From an uncultured Blautia sp. (GTDB lineage: Bacteria > Bacillota > Clostridia > Lachnospirales > Lachnospiraceae), in contig NZ_CANTKB010000037.1 of assembly GCF_947654165.1 (NCBI RefSeq), forward strand, positions 1 to 29,770: a DNA stretch of 29,770 nucleotides, written 5' to 3'. The position numbers and the translations under genes were made by a program. Within the stretch, counting starts at the first letter, position 1, and the number at the start of each line of letters is the position of its first letter. Shown in pieces: positions 1 through 8,410 of the stretch. Under the pieces are notes generated by a model that was given only the letters and a program-made list of their open reading frames with translations, was not told the DNA's origin and searched no databases.

Positions 1-5
1 TAATT

Positions 6-53
6 CCCCCATGAATGGGGGCTAGGGGGTTGAGGTGTCGAAGACACTTTTTT
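6..53 (+). terminator. Two small hairpins just upstream of the sortase gene
   Basis: Two structures are visible. A perfect 7-base inverted repeat (CCCCCAT at 6-12, ATGGGGG at 15-21) is followed by a GTGTC/GACAC stem (35-39 with 43-47, loop GAA) and six T residues (48-53). The second has the form of a short intrinsic terminator and ends about ten bases before the AGGAGG ribosome binding site of the sortase gene, so it could act as an attenuator or end an upstream transcript. The 5-bp stem is weak. Confidence 0.4.
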
Positions 54-74
54 ATGCCTGGAAGGAGGTACTAT

Positions 75-773
75 GTGAGGAAAATAGAAAAAGTAATGTT
101 GATTGTGTTTCTGGTAATTGCGTTGATAAGCGGGAAATTCCTCTTGGATTACTGGCAGGATTCTTATGGCAACAGACTGAATTACCTGCAGGTGGAAGAG
201 ACTGCGTTTCCAGAAAAAGATACAGAGGATGAAAAATCAGAATCCAACGAGGATACTACAACGACAGAGATAGATGACTTTGATTATCAGGCATTGCTGG
301 ATGAAAATTCAGACTGCATTGGGTGGCTGAAGATTGAGGGGACCGATATCAGTTATCCGGTCGTTCATGGTAAAGATAATGAGTTTTATCTTCACCATGA
401 TTTTCAAAAGAATTATGCTATCTGTGGAACACTGATGTTGGACTGCCGGAATGATGTTGATGCCAGGCAGGAGCATTTGATTATTTATGGTCATCAAATG
501 AAAGATGGCAGTATGTTCAAGCAGTTAAATGGATATAAAATAGAAGAGTTTTATCATGAGCATAAGGAGATCACACTATATCTGGAAAACCAGAAATACC
601 AGTATGAAGTGGCTGCTGTGTATGTGACGAATGTGGCACAAAGCGGTGGTTATTATGATTTTTTACACAAAGAAACACGAAAACAGCAGATGGATTATTT
701 ACAGAAAATGGCAGCTTATCAGCTTTATCCGACGGGGGTTACCGTCAGGGAGGATGATGAGCTGCTTATATAG
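75..773 (+). pseudogene. Truncated class B sortase lacking the catalytic cysteine
   Basis: Sortase B family cell-wall transpeptidase, 232 residues from a GTG start at 75, chosen because AGGAGG lies six bases upstream and because the ATG at 73 is followed at once by TGA. An N-terminal membrane anchor (residues about 6-26) and an acidic linker precede the sortase fold. The catalytic His is visible in the YGHQMKDGSMF motif (His about 140). The protein ends at ...REDDELLI, exactly where the family continues into TLSTC, so the catalytic Cys, the downstream Arg and the last strands are absent, and no other frame restores them. It is probably inactive. Sortase B genes of this kind are typical cargo of Tn1549-like conjugative elements in Clostridia, so this may be a relic of one (inference). 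Confidence 0.8.
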
Positions 774-900
774 GCAGGATAATATGGATACATCGAATAA
801 TCAAAAGCACCACGAATACGACAGAGAATAATCTCTAAACAAAATTAATTAGGCTTTGTCGAACTGGAATGACAATAAACAAGAAGAGCGTAAGGAAAAG

Positions 901-927
901 AGCAAGTCTAAAGTGGCTTGCTTTTTT
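901..927 (+). terminator. Intrinsic terminator upstream of the GNAT gene
   Basis: Stem AGCAAG (901-906) with CTTGCT (917-922) and a run of T (922-927). It separates the sortase relic from the acetyltransferase operon. No gene is recognisable between 774 and 986. Confidence 0.65.
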
Positions 928-929
928 CT

Positions 930-958
930 TTACAATAAAAATTCGAAGGATGTATAAT
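930..958 (+). promoter_or_regulatory. Sigma-A promoter of the GNAT-yitT operon
   Basis: TTACAA (930-935), a 17-base spacer, and TATAAT (953-958) preceded by TG (extended -10). It lies 28 bases upstream of the start codon at 987. Confidence 0.7.
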
Positions 959-986
959 TAAAAGAAAGATTTTGGAGGAATAGATT

Positions 987-1556
987 ATGATATTGAAAAC
1001 AGAGCGATTAATATTACGTCCTTGGGAAGAATCCGATGCCCAAAGTTTATTTGAATACGCAAAAGACCCGGATGTTGGTCCCATTGCCGGATGGTCTCCG
1101 CATAAAAGTGTGGAAGAAAGCTTGAGCGTCATCAAAAATGTCTTTAGCAGCAAGGAATGTTATGCAGTTTGTGAAAAAGATAATAACGTTGCCATCGGAG
1201 CAATTGAGTTGAAATTGAACGGTCATACCGATATGACAGATAAAGAGGATGAGTGTGAGCTGGGTTACTGGCTTGGCAAACCGTTTTGGGGAAGAGGGTA
1301 TATGCCTGAGGCGGCAAAAGAATTAATACGCTATGGTTTTGAAAACCTTAAAATGTCTACAATATGGTGTGGATATTATGATGATAATGAGAAATCAAAA
1401 CGTGTACAGGAAAAAGTAGGATTTGTTTATCATCATACCTGTGATGATGTACCGGTATCATTATTGAATGAAGTACGAATTGGTCATACGAATACCATGA
1501 CAAAGGAACAATGGATTTCGCTTATGCATAAAGAAGAATCGAGGAGACAAGTATGA
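987..1556 (+). CDS. GNAT family N-acetyltransferase (RimJ/RimL-like)
   Basis: A 189-residue cytoplasmic acetyl-CoA-dependent acetyltransferase. The opening ILKTERLILRPWEESDA is typical of the RimJ/RimL/Acetyltransf_3 group. The acetyl-CoA pyrophosphate-binding segment is visible as GYWLGKPFWGRGYMPEA (residues about 92-108), and an NEKSKRVQEKVGF segment matches the usual NxxSxxxxEKxGF motif. The substrate cannot be told from sequence; the family acts on ribosomal protein N-termini, amino acids, polyamines or antibiotics. Ribosome binding site TGGAGGA lies upstream of 987. The stop overlaps the next start by 4 bases (ATGA), so the two genes are probably translationally coupled. Confidence 0.85.
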   Translation: MILKTERLILRPWEESDAQSLFEYAKDPDVGPIAGWSPHKSVEESLSVIKNVFSSKECYAVCEKDNNVAIGAIELKLNGHTDMTDKEDECELGYWLGKPFWGRGYMPEAAKELIRYGFENLKMSTIWCGYYDDNEKSKRVQEKVGFVYHHTCDDVPVSLLNEVRIGHTNTMTKEQWISLMHKEESRRQV

Positions 1557-2419
1557 GTGCACAGAAGATAAATAAAAATACATCAACGAACTGGCTGAAA
1601 GAAGGGATGATTTTAACTGCAGGAGTGGCGATTGTTTCGTCGGCTGTCTTCTTTTTCCTGATACCGAGCCAGGCTTCTGTTAGCAGTATTGCAGGGTTAT
1701 CCATGGTGTTATCCAACTTTGTTCCGCTGCCGATTTCTGCAATTACAATGATTTTAAACGTACTTCTTTTGATTCTTGGATTCCTGACCTGTGGAAAAGC
1801 ATTTGGTGCGAAAACGGTATACACCAGTATTTTACTGCCGGTCTTTCTTGCTTTGTATGAAAAAATATTACCGGACTACCAGTCCATGACAGGCAGTCCG
1901 GAGTTGGATGTTCTGTCTTATATTTTGGTGGTAAGTTTTGGACTCAGTATTTTATTTAACCAGAATGCTTCCTCCGGAGGACTGGATATTGTGGCTAAAA
2001 TTATGAATAAATACCTGCATATGGAACTTGGACGTGCAATGTCACTGGCAGGTATGGTGATTTCACTGTCTTCCGCTTTGGTTTATGATAAGAAAATAGT
2101 GGTGCTCAGCGTGATTGGTACCTTTTTTAATGGAATGATTTTGGATTATTTTATATTTGGACAAAATTTAAAGCGGCGTGTTTGTATTATCACCAAAAAA
2201 GAAGAAGAGCTTCGTCAGTATATCGTTAATGAATTACACAGCGGAGCGACGATTTATGAAGCAATTGGAGCATATCATATGGAGAAGCACAGAGAGATCA
2301 TCACGATTGTCAACAAGAGTGAATATCAGCAGTTGATGAATTTTATCAATCATACAGATCCAGAGGCTTTTATTACTGTTTATACGGTCAGCGATATGCG
2401 GTATCGCCCTAAAAAATAA
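1553..2419 (+). CDS. YitT family membrane protein
   Basis: Integral membrane protein of 288 residues with about five or six hydrophobic segments (roughly residues 17-37, 46-67, 75-95, 110-130, 150-170), matching the YitT membrane domain (DUF161). A soluble C-terminal domain of about 80 residues (LKRRVCIITKKEEELRQYIVNELHSGATIYEAIGAY...) matches DUF2179. The DUF2179 fold resembles small ligand- or metal-binding regulatory domains, but the function of the family is unknown. The length is normal. The start overlaps the acetyltransferase stop by 4 bases. No clear terminator follows. Confidence 0.88.
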   Translation: MSAQKINKNTSTNWLKEGMILTAGVAIVSSAVFFFLIPSQASVSSIAGLSMVLSNFVPLPISAITMILNVLLLILGFLTCGKAFGAKTVYTSILLPVFLALYEKILPDYQSMTGSPELDVLSYILVVSFGLSILFNQNASSGGLDIVAKIMNKYLHMELGRAMSLAGMVISLSSALVYDKKIVVLSVIGTFFNGMILDYFIFGQNLKRRVCIITKKEEELRQYIVNELHSGATIYEAIGAYHMEKHREIITIVNKSEYQQLMNFINHTDPEAFITVYTVSDMRYRPKK

Positions 2420-2443
2420 GATTTTATAGGATAAAAGATAAAC

Positions 2444-2472
2444 TTCCAGAAGCATATTGATGTGCATATACT
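2444..2472 (+). promoter_or_regulatory. Candidate promoter of the DUF2935-oxidase transcript
   Basis: TTCCAG (2444-2449), a 17-base spacer and TATACT (2467-2472), 35 bases before the chosen start at 2508. The -10 is good and the -35 weak. Confidence 0.4.
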
Positions 2473-2507
2473 ATAGAGACATTATGAATTGACGGAGTAT
2501 GCAAAAA

Positions 2508-3407
2508 ATGCAGGACTATGTATCCACATCATTGGAAACCCATTTATTTTTTGGAAGAATTATGAAAGAGCATGCATTGTTTCTTTTGGCCGCTTTTCCG
2601 GCGGGGGAGACAGAATATAAAGATCAAGCAGACTGTTTTCGCAAGCAATTTGAAAATGTGTTGGAACAGACGGTTTGTCTGGCAGATGGAATGGTCAGTC
2701 GGGAAGTTTTAGATTCCGGGGAAGTATTCACAGAATTTACAGAAATGGCAGAGCGGCAGACAAGGAAGCTGACCCAGATTCCTATTGATATCCGGATTAC
2801 CCAGGCAGAAAAAAGCTTACAGGCAGGCTGCAGAAAATGCCCTGACAGAAAAAGGACACAGCAGATATGTTCTCTCAATCGGCATGTGCTCCAGTTGCTG
2901 AACGGACTGATTGGCTTTAAACAGAAAATCCTGCAGAGGGTTCTTGCCTGCAGTCTGTACACGGCCAATTATCCACTGCTCATTGAGCATATCATCCGAG
3001 AGGCCAAATTATATCGGCAGATTGTCACAGCTCTGGAACAAAAGGGCTGTATGAAGCCACAGGATTTAAAAGCGGCAGAGAGATTCTGGAATCAGATTAT
3101 GATGGAACATGCCTTGTTTATCCGTGGATTACTGGATCCGACAGAATGCGAACTGATAAAAACAGCAGATGAGTTTGCAGAGGATTATTGTTGTCTGTTG
3201 GAAATGGCAGAAAAACAGGATTGCAGGACCATGGATGAACTGACGAGAAAGACGATGGAAACCACGGAGAAGTATCGTGACTTTAAAGCCGCAGGTGCAG
3301 AAGGAATCACAGGCTGTCAGATACGTTCCGTGATTCTTCCTCTTCTGGCAGACCATGTCCTGCGTGAGGCGAACCATTATCTCCGCATTCTGGAAGAAGA
3401 GGGGTAA
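2508..3407 (+). CDS. DUF2935 domain protein, two helical bundles
   Basis: A protein of 299 residues made of two related helical halves. Each contains the signature of a helix carrying an EHALF segment (KEHALFL near residue 22, MEHALFIRGLLDPTE near residue 200) and a later helix starting DHVLREANHY or EHIIREAKLY. This matches the DUF2935 family, whose known structures are ferritin/hemerythrin-like four-helix bundles with Glu/His ligands that could hold metal. It is cytoplasmic, without a signal peptide. I prefer ATG 2508 to ATG 2499, because the GGAG at 2494-2497 is only one base from 2499 but ten from 2508. The oxidase gene starts six bases after its stop, so the two are cotranscribed, which suggests a joint role in metal or oxygen chemistry (inference). 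Confidence 0.8.
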   Translation: MQDYVSTSLETHLFFGRIMKEHALFLLAAFPAGETEYKDQADCFRKQFENVLEQTVCLADGMVSREVLDSGEVFTEFTEMAERQTRKLTQIPIDIRITQAEKSLQAGCRKCPDRKRTQQICSLNRHVLQLLNGLIGFKQKILQRVLACSLYTANYPLLIEHIIREAKLYRQIVTALEQKGCMKPQDLKAAERFWNQIMMEHALFIRGLLDPTECELIKTADEFAEDYCCLLEMAEKQDCRTMDELTRKTMETTEKYRDFKAAGAEGITGCQIRSVILPLLADHVLREANHYLRILEEEG

Positions 3408-3413
3408 GAGGCC

Positions 3414-3824
3414 ATGGAATTATGTCAATATCCATGCCAGAATAAGTACCGCTTCTTTACAGTAGAAGCCATACAGATTCCTATTGTTTATAACCGATAT
3501 GGAGATTATGACCCTGATGGCCTTTTATATGTGTTGGAAGAAGATTTTCAGAGAATACAGGAAGAGGCCATGAGCAGGTTCAGGCAGACTCCCCCACAGC
3601 CTTATGAAGAGGTACAGCCATTGGTGCTGCGTGTGAATCTGGGTGATACAGTAAAAGTATGTTTTCGTCATCGCTTAAATCGCAGACTATCTATTCACGT
3701 ACAGGGACTGGACTATGATGGTATGCCAACACGGAAGGTGTCTTTTTGTTTCATGATATGGCAGATGCCAGAAGCAGTGAAAAAGCTACGAATATCCACG
3801 GCCTCTTTGGTGCCATCATTGTAG
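3414..3824 (+). pseudogene. Multicopper oxidase-like gene, fragment 1 (cupredoxin domain 1, N-terminal part)
   Basis: The frame starting at ATG 3414 encodes the first part of a cupredoxin domain: VYNRYGDYDPDGLLYV, then PLVLRVNLGDTVKVCF and SIHVQGLDYD. The opening resembles those of the third and fifth cupredoxin domains encoded downstream (YNSYGWHDPEG, YNRYGDHDPDG). After LDYD, near 3720, the reading runs out of frame, and the remaining 30 or so codons to 3824 are nonsense. The family continues with about 25-30 residues (TSDGA...GWN-type) before the FHD motif, and this stretch is missing here, so the lesion is an out-of-frame deletion rather than a single-base error. No signal peptide is seen. 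This is part of one broken gene with the next two entries. Confidence 0.75.
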
Positions 3825-4720
3825 AGCCGCCTGAGGCACAATGGTTTCATCCGAAAACGGGTGAAGAGATCAAAAGCGGATTGATGGCGGATATTTACCA
3901 GCCGGGAAAGCCGGCTTTTCGGGAATACTCCGTGTTCTTCCATGATGAATTGGAGATTTTAGATAAGGACGGAGAACCGCCTGTGGATCATCGCACAGGG
4001 CTGCTGTCTTCCACAACAGCAATCAGCTATCGCTCCGAGCCTATGAGAAACCGGATGCCGTTAAGCCATGAACCGGAAGATTCAGGAGAGGATATTTCCA
4101 TGAGTTCCTGGGTATATGGAGATCCTGCACCTCCGATTCTTCGTGCGTATGTGGGCGACCCGGCAAAAATCCGCCTGATCCATGGAGAAATCAAGGAAAC
4201 GCATGTGTTTCATCTTCACAATCATCAATGGAGACTGGAGCCGGAAAATCCGGCTTCTACGATTATTGATTCTATTACCATAAGTCCTCAGGAATGTTAT
4301 ACCCTGGATATTCTGCATGGTGCAGGAAGCAGAAATGGTGTTATTGGTGATGTGATTTTTCACTGTCATCTTTACCCGCATTTTCATGAAGGAATGTGGA
4401 CTTTGTGGAGAATCCATGACCGATTGGAAGACGGAAGTGGAAAACTGCCGGATGGAACCCCGGTGCCTGGACTTTTGCCCCTAAAAGACAGGGAACAGCC
4501 GCCCAGGAAAGATGCACTTCACCCAGGCTATCCTGGTTTTATCTGTGGAGAGGTGGGGAAGCCGCCCCGCCAGCCGCCCTGCGGGGTACTGGATATAGAA
4601 GGAAAGGCTGTGGTATGCCCTACACCTTTGGAAAGGGCAAATTTTGTGGAGCATGCAGCTCCTGGAGCCTTGTATACAGATACCTGTCCCTGCCATACAA
4701 CAGGGGTGTGTGACAGTTAG
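3722..4720 (+). pseudogene. Multicopper oxidase-like gene, fragment 2 (rest of domain 1, domain 2, Cys-rich linker)
   Basis: The coherent reading resumes at 3722 with YANTEGVFLFHDMADA and runs to an in-frame TAG at 4718-4720. It contains NIHGLFGAIIVEP (end of domain 1) and then domain 2 with both type-1 copper and trinuclear motifs of multicopper oxidases: HVFHLHNHQW, and HCHLYPHFHEGM, which fits HCHxxxHxxxxM exactly. The end is Cys-rich (CPCHTTGVCDS). No convincing ribosome binding site stands before it, and the first usable start would be TTG 3746. Beyond the TAG the same frame stays open and Cys-rich (Cys codons at 4727, 4736, 4763, 4772, 4781, 4802) straight into the next fragment. I infer a single ancestral protein of about 1200 residues. 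Confidence 0.75.
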
Positions 4721-4810
4721 GAAGCATGCAGTGTCTGTGACGAGGACCATAGAGATCAAGAGTGCGGAGATTGTAAAGCATGCCTGGAAATCAACAAAAA
4801 GTGTGATAAG

Positions 4811-7009
4811 GTGAAAGTATTTGAAATTGCTCTTGTACAGGCGAAACTTACGTACAATTCCTATGGCTGGCACGACCCGGAAGGCCGCTTTTTTGTTCTG
4901 AAAGAAGATCTGGAGCGTCATGGCGGTCTGGAGTCTTATATCCGGATGGTAGAGGGAGGAAAAATTCAGGTAGAACCACTGGTGATTCGTGCCAACGCAG
5001 GGGACTGTATTGAACTGCGGACAACGAATCTGCTGCCGGAATTTTTGGAAGAGAATGCATTTCAGCTAAAGACCAGAACAGATATTGCAGGGTATCATGT
5101 GCATCTGGTCAAGTTCGATACCATTACTTCTGATGGGGCAGCTAATGGCTGGAACAATATTGCGGGAGCAAGAAAATACGAAACATTAGTAGAACGATTC
5201 TTTGCAGATGAAGAATTACAAACAGTGTTTTTTCATGACCATCTGTTTGCCAATGCACATCAATTACATGGTATGTTTGGAGCATTGGTGATAGAAGAGG
5301 CAGGTGCAACGTTTCATGATATACGGACAGGAGGAGAACTGCATTCCGGAACACAGGCAGTCATCCGAAGGAGGGATGGTACTTCCTTTAGGGAGTTTGC
5401 TCTTTTTGTTCATGACTTTGCATTTTTGTTCGATAAAGATGGAGAACCTTTGAATCCTCCGGCAGTTCCCGGTTCGCATGATGACCCGGGAGTGATGGGA
5501 ATCAATTATCGTGCGGAACCTATGCGGGAAAGACTGAAAAAACAGGAAGACCCGGCCTATATGTTCAGTTCTTTTGTGCACGGAGACCCGGCAACACCTG
5601 TTTTGGAAACTTATCCGGGGGATGAGTTGATGATTCGTCTCATAGACGGGGCACATGAAGAACAGCATGCATTCAATATCACAGGAATGTCCTGGCAGAA
5701 AGAAGTGGCGGATAATAAATCCCCACAGGCAGTTTCCCAGACTCTTGGGGTTTCGGAGGCGTTTAATCTAAATGTGAAAGAATCCTATCAGGCAGAGGAT
5801 TATCTGTATTATTTTGGCGGGACGGATGATCTGTGGCTTGGACTCTGGGGAATCATCCAAGCCTACGACAAATATCAGGAATGTTTAAAGCCGCTTTGCA
5901 AAGGAAAAGACATGATTCATCCCCTTCCGCCCTGTCCCGGCAAGGATGATGTGGTAAGACGTTACGAAGTAGCTGCGGTTCAGAAAGAACTGGTTTATAA
6001 TCGGTACGGAGATCACGACCCGGACGGACTGATTTTTGTTCCACTGGAAGATGTAGATCTTGTATTGGCTGGAAAATATACTCCCAAGCCGTTGATATTG
6101 CGTGCAAATGTGGGAGACTGGCTGGAGGTCACATTGTATAATGTGTGGAATCCCCAGTTTCTGCAGTATGACCCGGTTTGTGATTCAGGAATTAATGTGG
6201 GATATAATTCTAAAGAACAGACGGTTGGAATTGGTGAGAGTAAAAGGTATTTCTGGAAGGCAGACCGTGAGTATGGTGCCTGTATCTTACAATCCTTTGG
6301 AGACATGCGGAATCACAGATATCATGGATTGTTTGGGGCTGTGATCGTAGAGCCGGCAGGGTCAGTCTGGTATGAGAATTTTACCAGAAAGAAGAACCCA
6401 TTTGCAGAGCAGGCAGTAATAACAGCACCGGGAGTGGAAAGCTTCCGGGAGTATGTACTGTTTATTCAAAATGGAATCCGCCTTTTAGATGTGCAGGGAA
6501 ACTTGATTCAGACTGCTGCAGCAGACAGTGAAGAACCGGTAGATGCAGAAGACACAGGAGAAAAGGGGTATAATTATCGGTCAGAGCGGTTTGCAAACCG
6601 GCTTTCCAGGGATAAACGGGTGTGGAAAGTGTTCAGCAGTAAGATTCATGGGGATCCGGCAACACCAGTATGGAAAGCGTATTCCGGAGACCGGGTGATT
6701 TTCCGTGCCATGATGCCGGCAGATAAACCGAGAAATGTATCGTTGACTGTTCATGGACATTTGTGGAGAGAACAGCCCAGGGATTCCCTGTCAAGAGAGA
6801 TTCCTCTTCAGGGTGGTATCAGTATTGGAAATCGGTTTGACATGGAACTGAAAGGCGGAGCCGCTGACCCGGGAGATTACCTGTACCGTTCAGGAAGTTT
6901 TGGCTGGGACGTTGAGTCAGGCATGTGGGGAATCTTCCGTGTGCTGAATCGTTCCGTTGGGTGCAGGTGCAAAGAAATGTGCAGAAGAATTTTAATGAGT
7001 AAAAAGTAA
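4811..7009 (+). CDS. Multicopper oxidase-like protein, fragment 3 (cupredoxin domains 3-6)
   Basis: A frame of 732 residues from GTG 4811, in the same frame as fragment 2 and open back to the TAG at 4718. It holds two more pairs of cupredoxin domains. Domain 3 carries two HxH motifs, YHVH (near residue 97) and FFHDH (near residue 142), the usual ligands of the first half of a trinuclear copper centre. In domains 4 to 6 the copper residues are largely lost (HAFNITGMSW, SFGDMRNHRYHG, SLTVHGHLWREQ, and no HCH motif). The GTG start has only a weak ribosome binding site, so independent expression is doubtful. Overall size and six-domain layout recall very large MnxG/ceruloplasmin-type oxidases, but I cannot assign a substrate. 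If translated, it would lack the type-1 copper domain that lies in fragment 2. Confidence 0.7.
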   Translation: MKVFEIALVQAKLTYNSYGWHDPEGRFFVLKEDLERHGGLESYIRMVEGGKIQVEPLVIRANAGDCIELRTTNLLPEFLEENAFQLKTRTDIAGYHVHLVKFDTITSDGAANGWNNIAGARKYETLVERFFADEELQTVFFHDHLFANAHQLHGMFGALVIEEAGATFHDIRTGGELHSGTQAVIRRRDGTSFREFALFVHDFAFLFDKDGEPLNPPAVPGSHDDPGVMGINYRAEPMRERLKKQEDPAYMFSSFVHGDPATPVLETYPGDELMIRLIDGAHEEQHAFNITGMSWQKEVADNKSPQAVSQTLGVSEAFNLNVKESYQAEDYLYYFGGTDDLWLGLWGIIQAYDKYQECLKPLCKGKDMIHPLPPCPGKDDVVRRYEVAAVQKELVYNRYGDHDPDGLIFVPLEDVDLVLAGKYTPKPLILRANVGDWLEVTLYNVWNPQFLQYDPVCDSGINVGYNSKEQTVGIGESKRYFWKADREYGACILQSFGDMRNHRYHGLFGAVIVEPAGSVWYENFTRKKNPFAEQAVITAPGVESFREYVLFIQNGIRLLDVQGNLIQTAAADSEEPVDAEDTGEKGYNYRSERFANRLSRDKRVWKVFSSKIHGDPATPVWKAYSGDRVIFRAMMPADKPRNVSLTVHGHLWREQPRDSLSREIPLQGGISIGNRFDMELKGGAADPGDYLYRSGSFGWDVESGMWGIFRVLNRSVGCRCKEMCRRILMSKK

Positions 7010-7032
7010 GGAAGCATAGTGTTCAAAAAAAT

Positions 7033-7060
7033 AAAGGGACTGTCAACGGCAGCCCCTTTT
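7033..7060. terminator. Bidirectional terminator between convergent oxidase and MFS genes
   Basis: Stem AAAGGG (7033-7038) with CCCTTT (7054-7059), one mismatch, then CTG/CAG, and a seven-base loop. A-rich sequence precedes it and T residues follow, so it can end transcripts from either side. Confidence 0.7.
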
Positions 7061-7063
7061 GGT

Positions 7064-8251
7064 TTATACAGGAATCTTGTTCTTCCTTAATTTTCGAATA
7101 TATGCAACCAGCATTACCACGCAGATAAAGTCAATGACTACCACTGCGATGATGGACTGCATACCATAGTAAATACCGGCAGTTTCCGCAATTTTACCGA
7201 TGATAGAAGGCATGATAATCGCACCGAGGCTGGCAATAGTCAGGATGAAACTCCATGCCAGAGCGTATTTCTGGATAATGCTTCCTGCAAAGGAGACCGT
7301 AGTTGGATAAAGTCCGGCCATGCTGAAGCCAAAGCCCATAATACCAAAGAGGATCAAAGGTGTTGTGGAACTGAAAAGCAGCGTGAGGAAAAAGCCGACC
7401 ATACCAAGAGACATGGCTAAAAGAAGCCATTCTTTCTGGAATTTCGTGGACAGCCACGCTGTAAGCAGCCTTCCGGCCAGAATCATGATCCAAAGTACGC
7501 TGGCCGTTGCCTGAGACAGAGATTCCGGTAATAGTCCGGTATCTTTAAAGTATGTAATCATCCAGCCGATAACACCCTGTTCTGCACATAAATAAAAGAA
7601 AAGAGTCAGAGTGCAGAGATAAAACAGAGGTTCTTTGAAGAAAGAAAAATCAGAAGCAGGTTTTTCTTTCTTTTCTTTTGCGGCAGAATCCTTAGAAACG
7701 GGAATGATGAAGTACATGATCCAGCTTAAAATACCCATTGCTAACATGAAATAGCAGGCATAGATCCAGTTTTCAGGATTTGCTTTGGTAAGTGCCAGCA
7801 AAAGAAGAGGAAAAGAAAATGCACCAATCGCAAACATGGCATGAAGACCATTAAGGATGGATGCTTTTCCCGGAGCCAATTCATTAATCGAGGCATTACA
7901 GAAATTACTGGTAGCACCACGAGCCATTCCGGTTAAGAAAAAGGACATGGCAAGCAGAAAATTATTATCTGAAAAGATAATCAGAAAATAGGAGATGGCA
8001 AAGAAGGAATTAAAAAACAGAATGCTCTTTTTCCTTCCCCATACAGCAGCTAATGCACCGGAAGCAAAGCCTGAGATCAGGTTTCCGATGGAGTGGAGGC
8101 TGACGATCATACCGCAGAAGGCATACTGTAATCCAAGAGAATCCCGGATAAATGGCAAAAGAGAACCTATGGACAGTGCAAGCATACCGTTTATGATGAA
8201 CACGCCGTAGCTGCATAAAAATTGGTTGTTTTGACTTTTGTCTTTAAACAA
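7064..8251 (-). CDS. Major facilitator superfamily transporter
   Basis: A 395-residue membrane protein with about twelve hydrophobic segments in two halves, separated by a charged, Lys-rich cytoplasmic loop (PVSKDSAAKEKKEKPASD, near residue 200). The loop after helix 2 has GALAAVWGRKKSIL, which fits the MFS motif A (GxLaDrxGrkxxl) with Ala in place of Asp. The substrate is unknown; the general pattern resembles sugar or organic-anion permeases. The start is TTG (8249-8251), with AAAGGA about ten bases upstream on the minus strand; the nearby ATG is out of frame. It is a single-gene transcript facing the oxidase gene and divergent from the MATE gene. Confidence 0.85.
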   Translation of the reverse strand: MFKDKSQNNQFLCSYGVFIINGMLALSIGSLLPFIRDSLGLQYAFCGMIVSLHSIGNLISGFASGALAAVWGRKKSILFFNSFFAISYFLIIFSDNNFLLAMSFFLTGMARGATSNFCNASINELAPGKASILNGLHAMFAIGAFSFPLLLLALTKANPENWIYACYFMLAMGILSWIMYFIIPVSKDSAAKEKKEKPASDFSFFKEPLFYLCTLTLFFYLCAEQGVIGWMITYFKDTGLLPESLSQATASVLWIMILAGRLLTAWLSTKFQKEWLLLAMSLGMVGFFLTLLFSSTTPLILFGIMGFGFSMAGLYPTTVSFAGSIIQKYALAWSFILTIASLGAIIMPSIIGKIAETAGIYYGMQSIIAVVVIDFICVVMLVAYIRKLRKNKIPV

Positions 8252-8345
8252 TGATATAACATCCTTTCTTATATTTTAATACAAAATCCTATATAGTCTA
8301 CGAGAAAAAGAAGGTTTTGTAAAGGGATATATAACATAAATTTGA

Positions 8346-8374
8346 TTGACAAAATTCGTTAGAATGACTATCCT
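8346..8374 (+). promoter_or_regulatory. Promoter of the MATE gene
   Basis: Perfect -35 TTGACA (8346-8351), 17-base spacer and -10 TATCCT (8369-8374), in the divergent region shared with the MFS gene. The start codon follows 36 bases later. Confidence 0.6.
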
Positions 8375-8410
8375 TTATAAAGTGAAAAAAGTAGAAAAGA
8401 GGTATAGAAA

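Noticed and set aside
4718..4720. UAG read as pyrrolysine, giving an intact oxidase
   Set aside because: Pyrrolysine use is not expected in this family of bacteria, no pyl genes are in view, and the upstream deletion-frameshift breaks the gene anyway.
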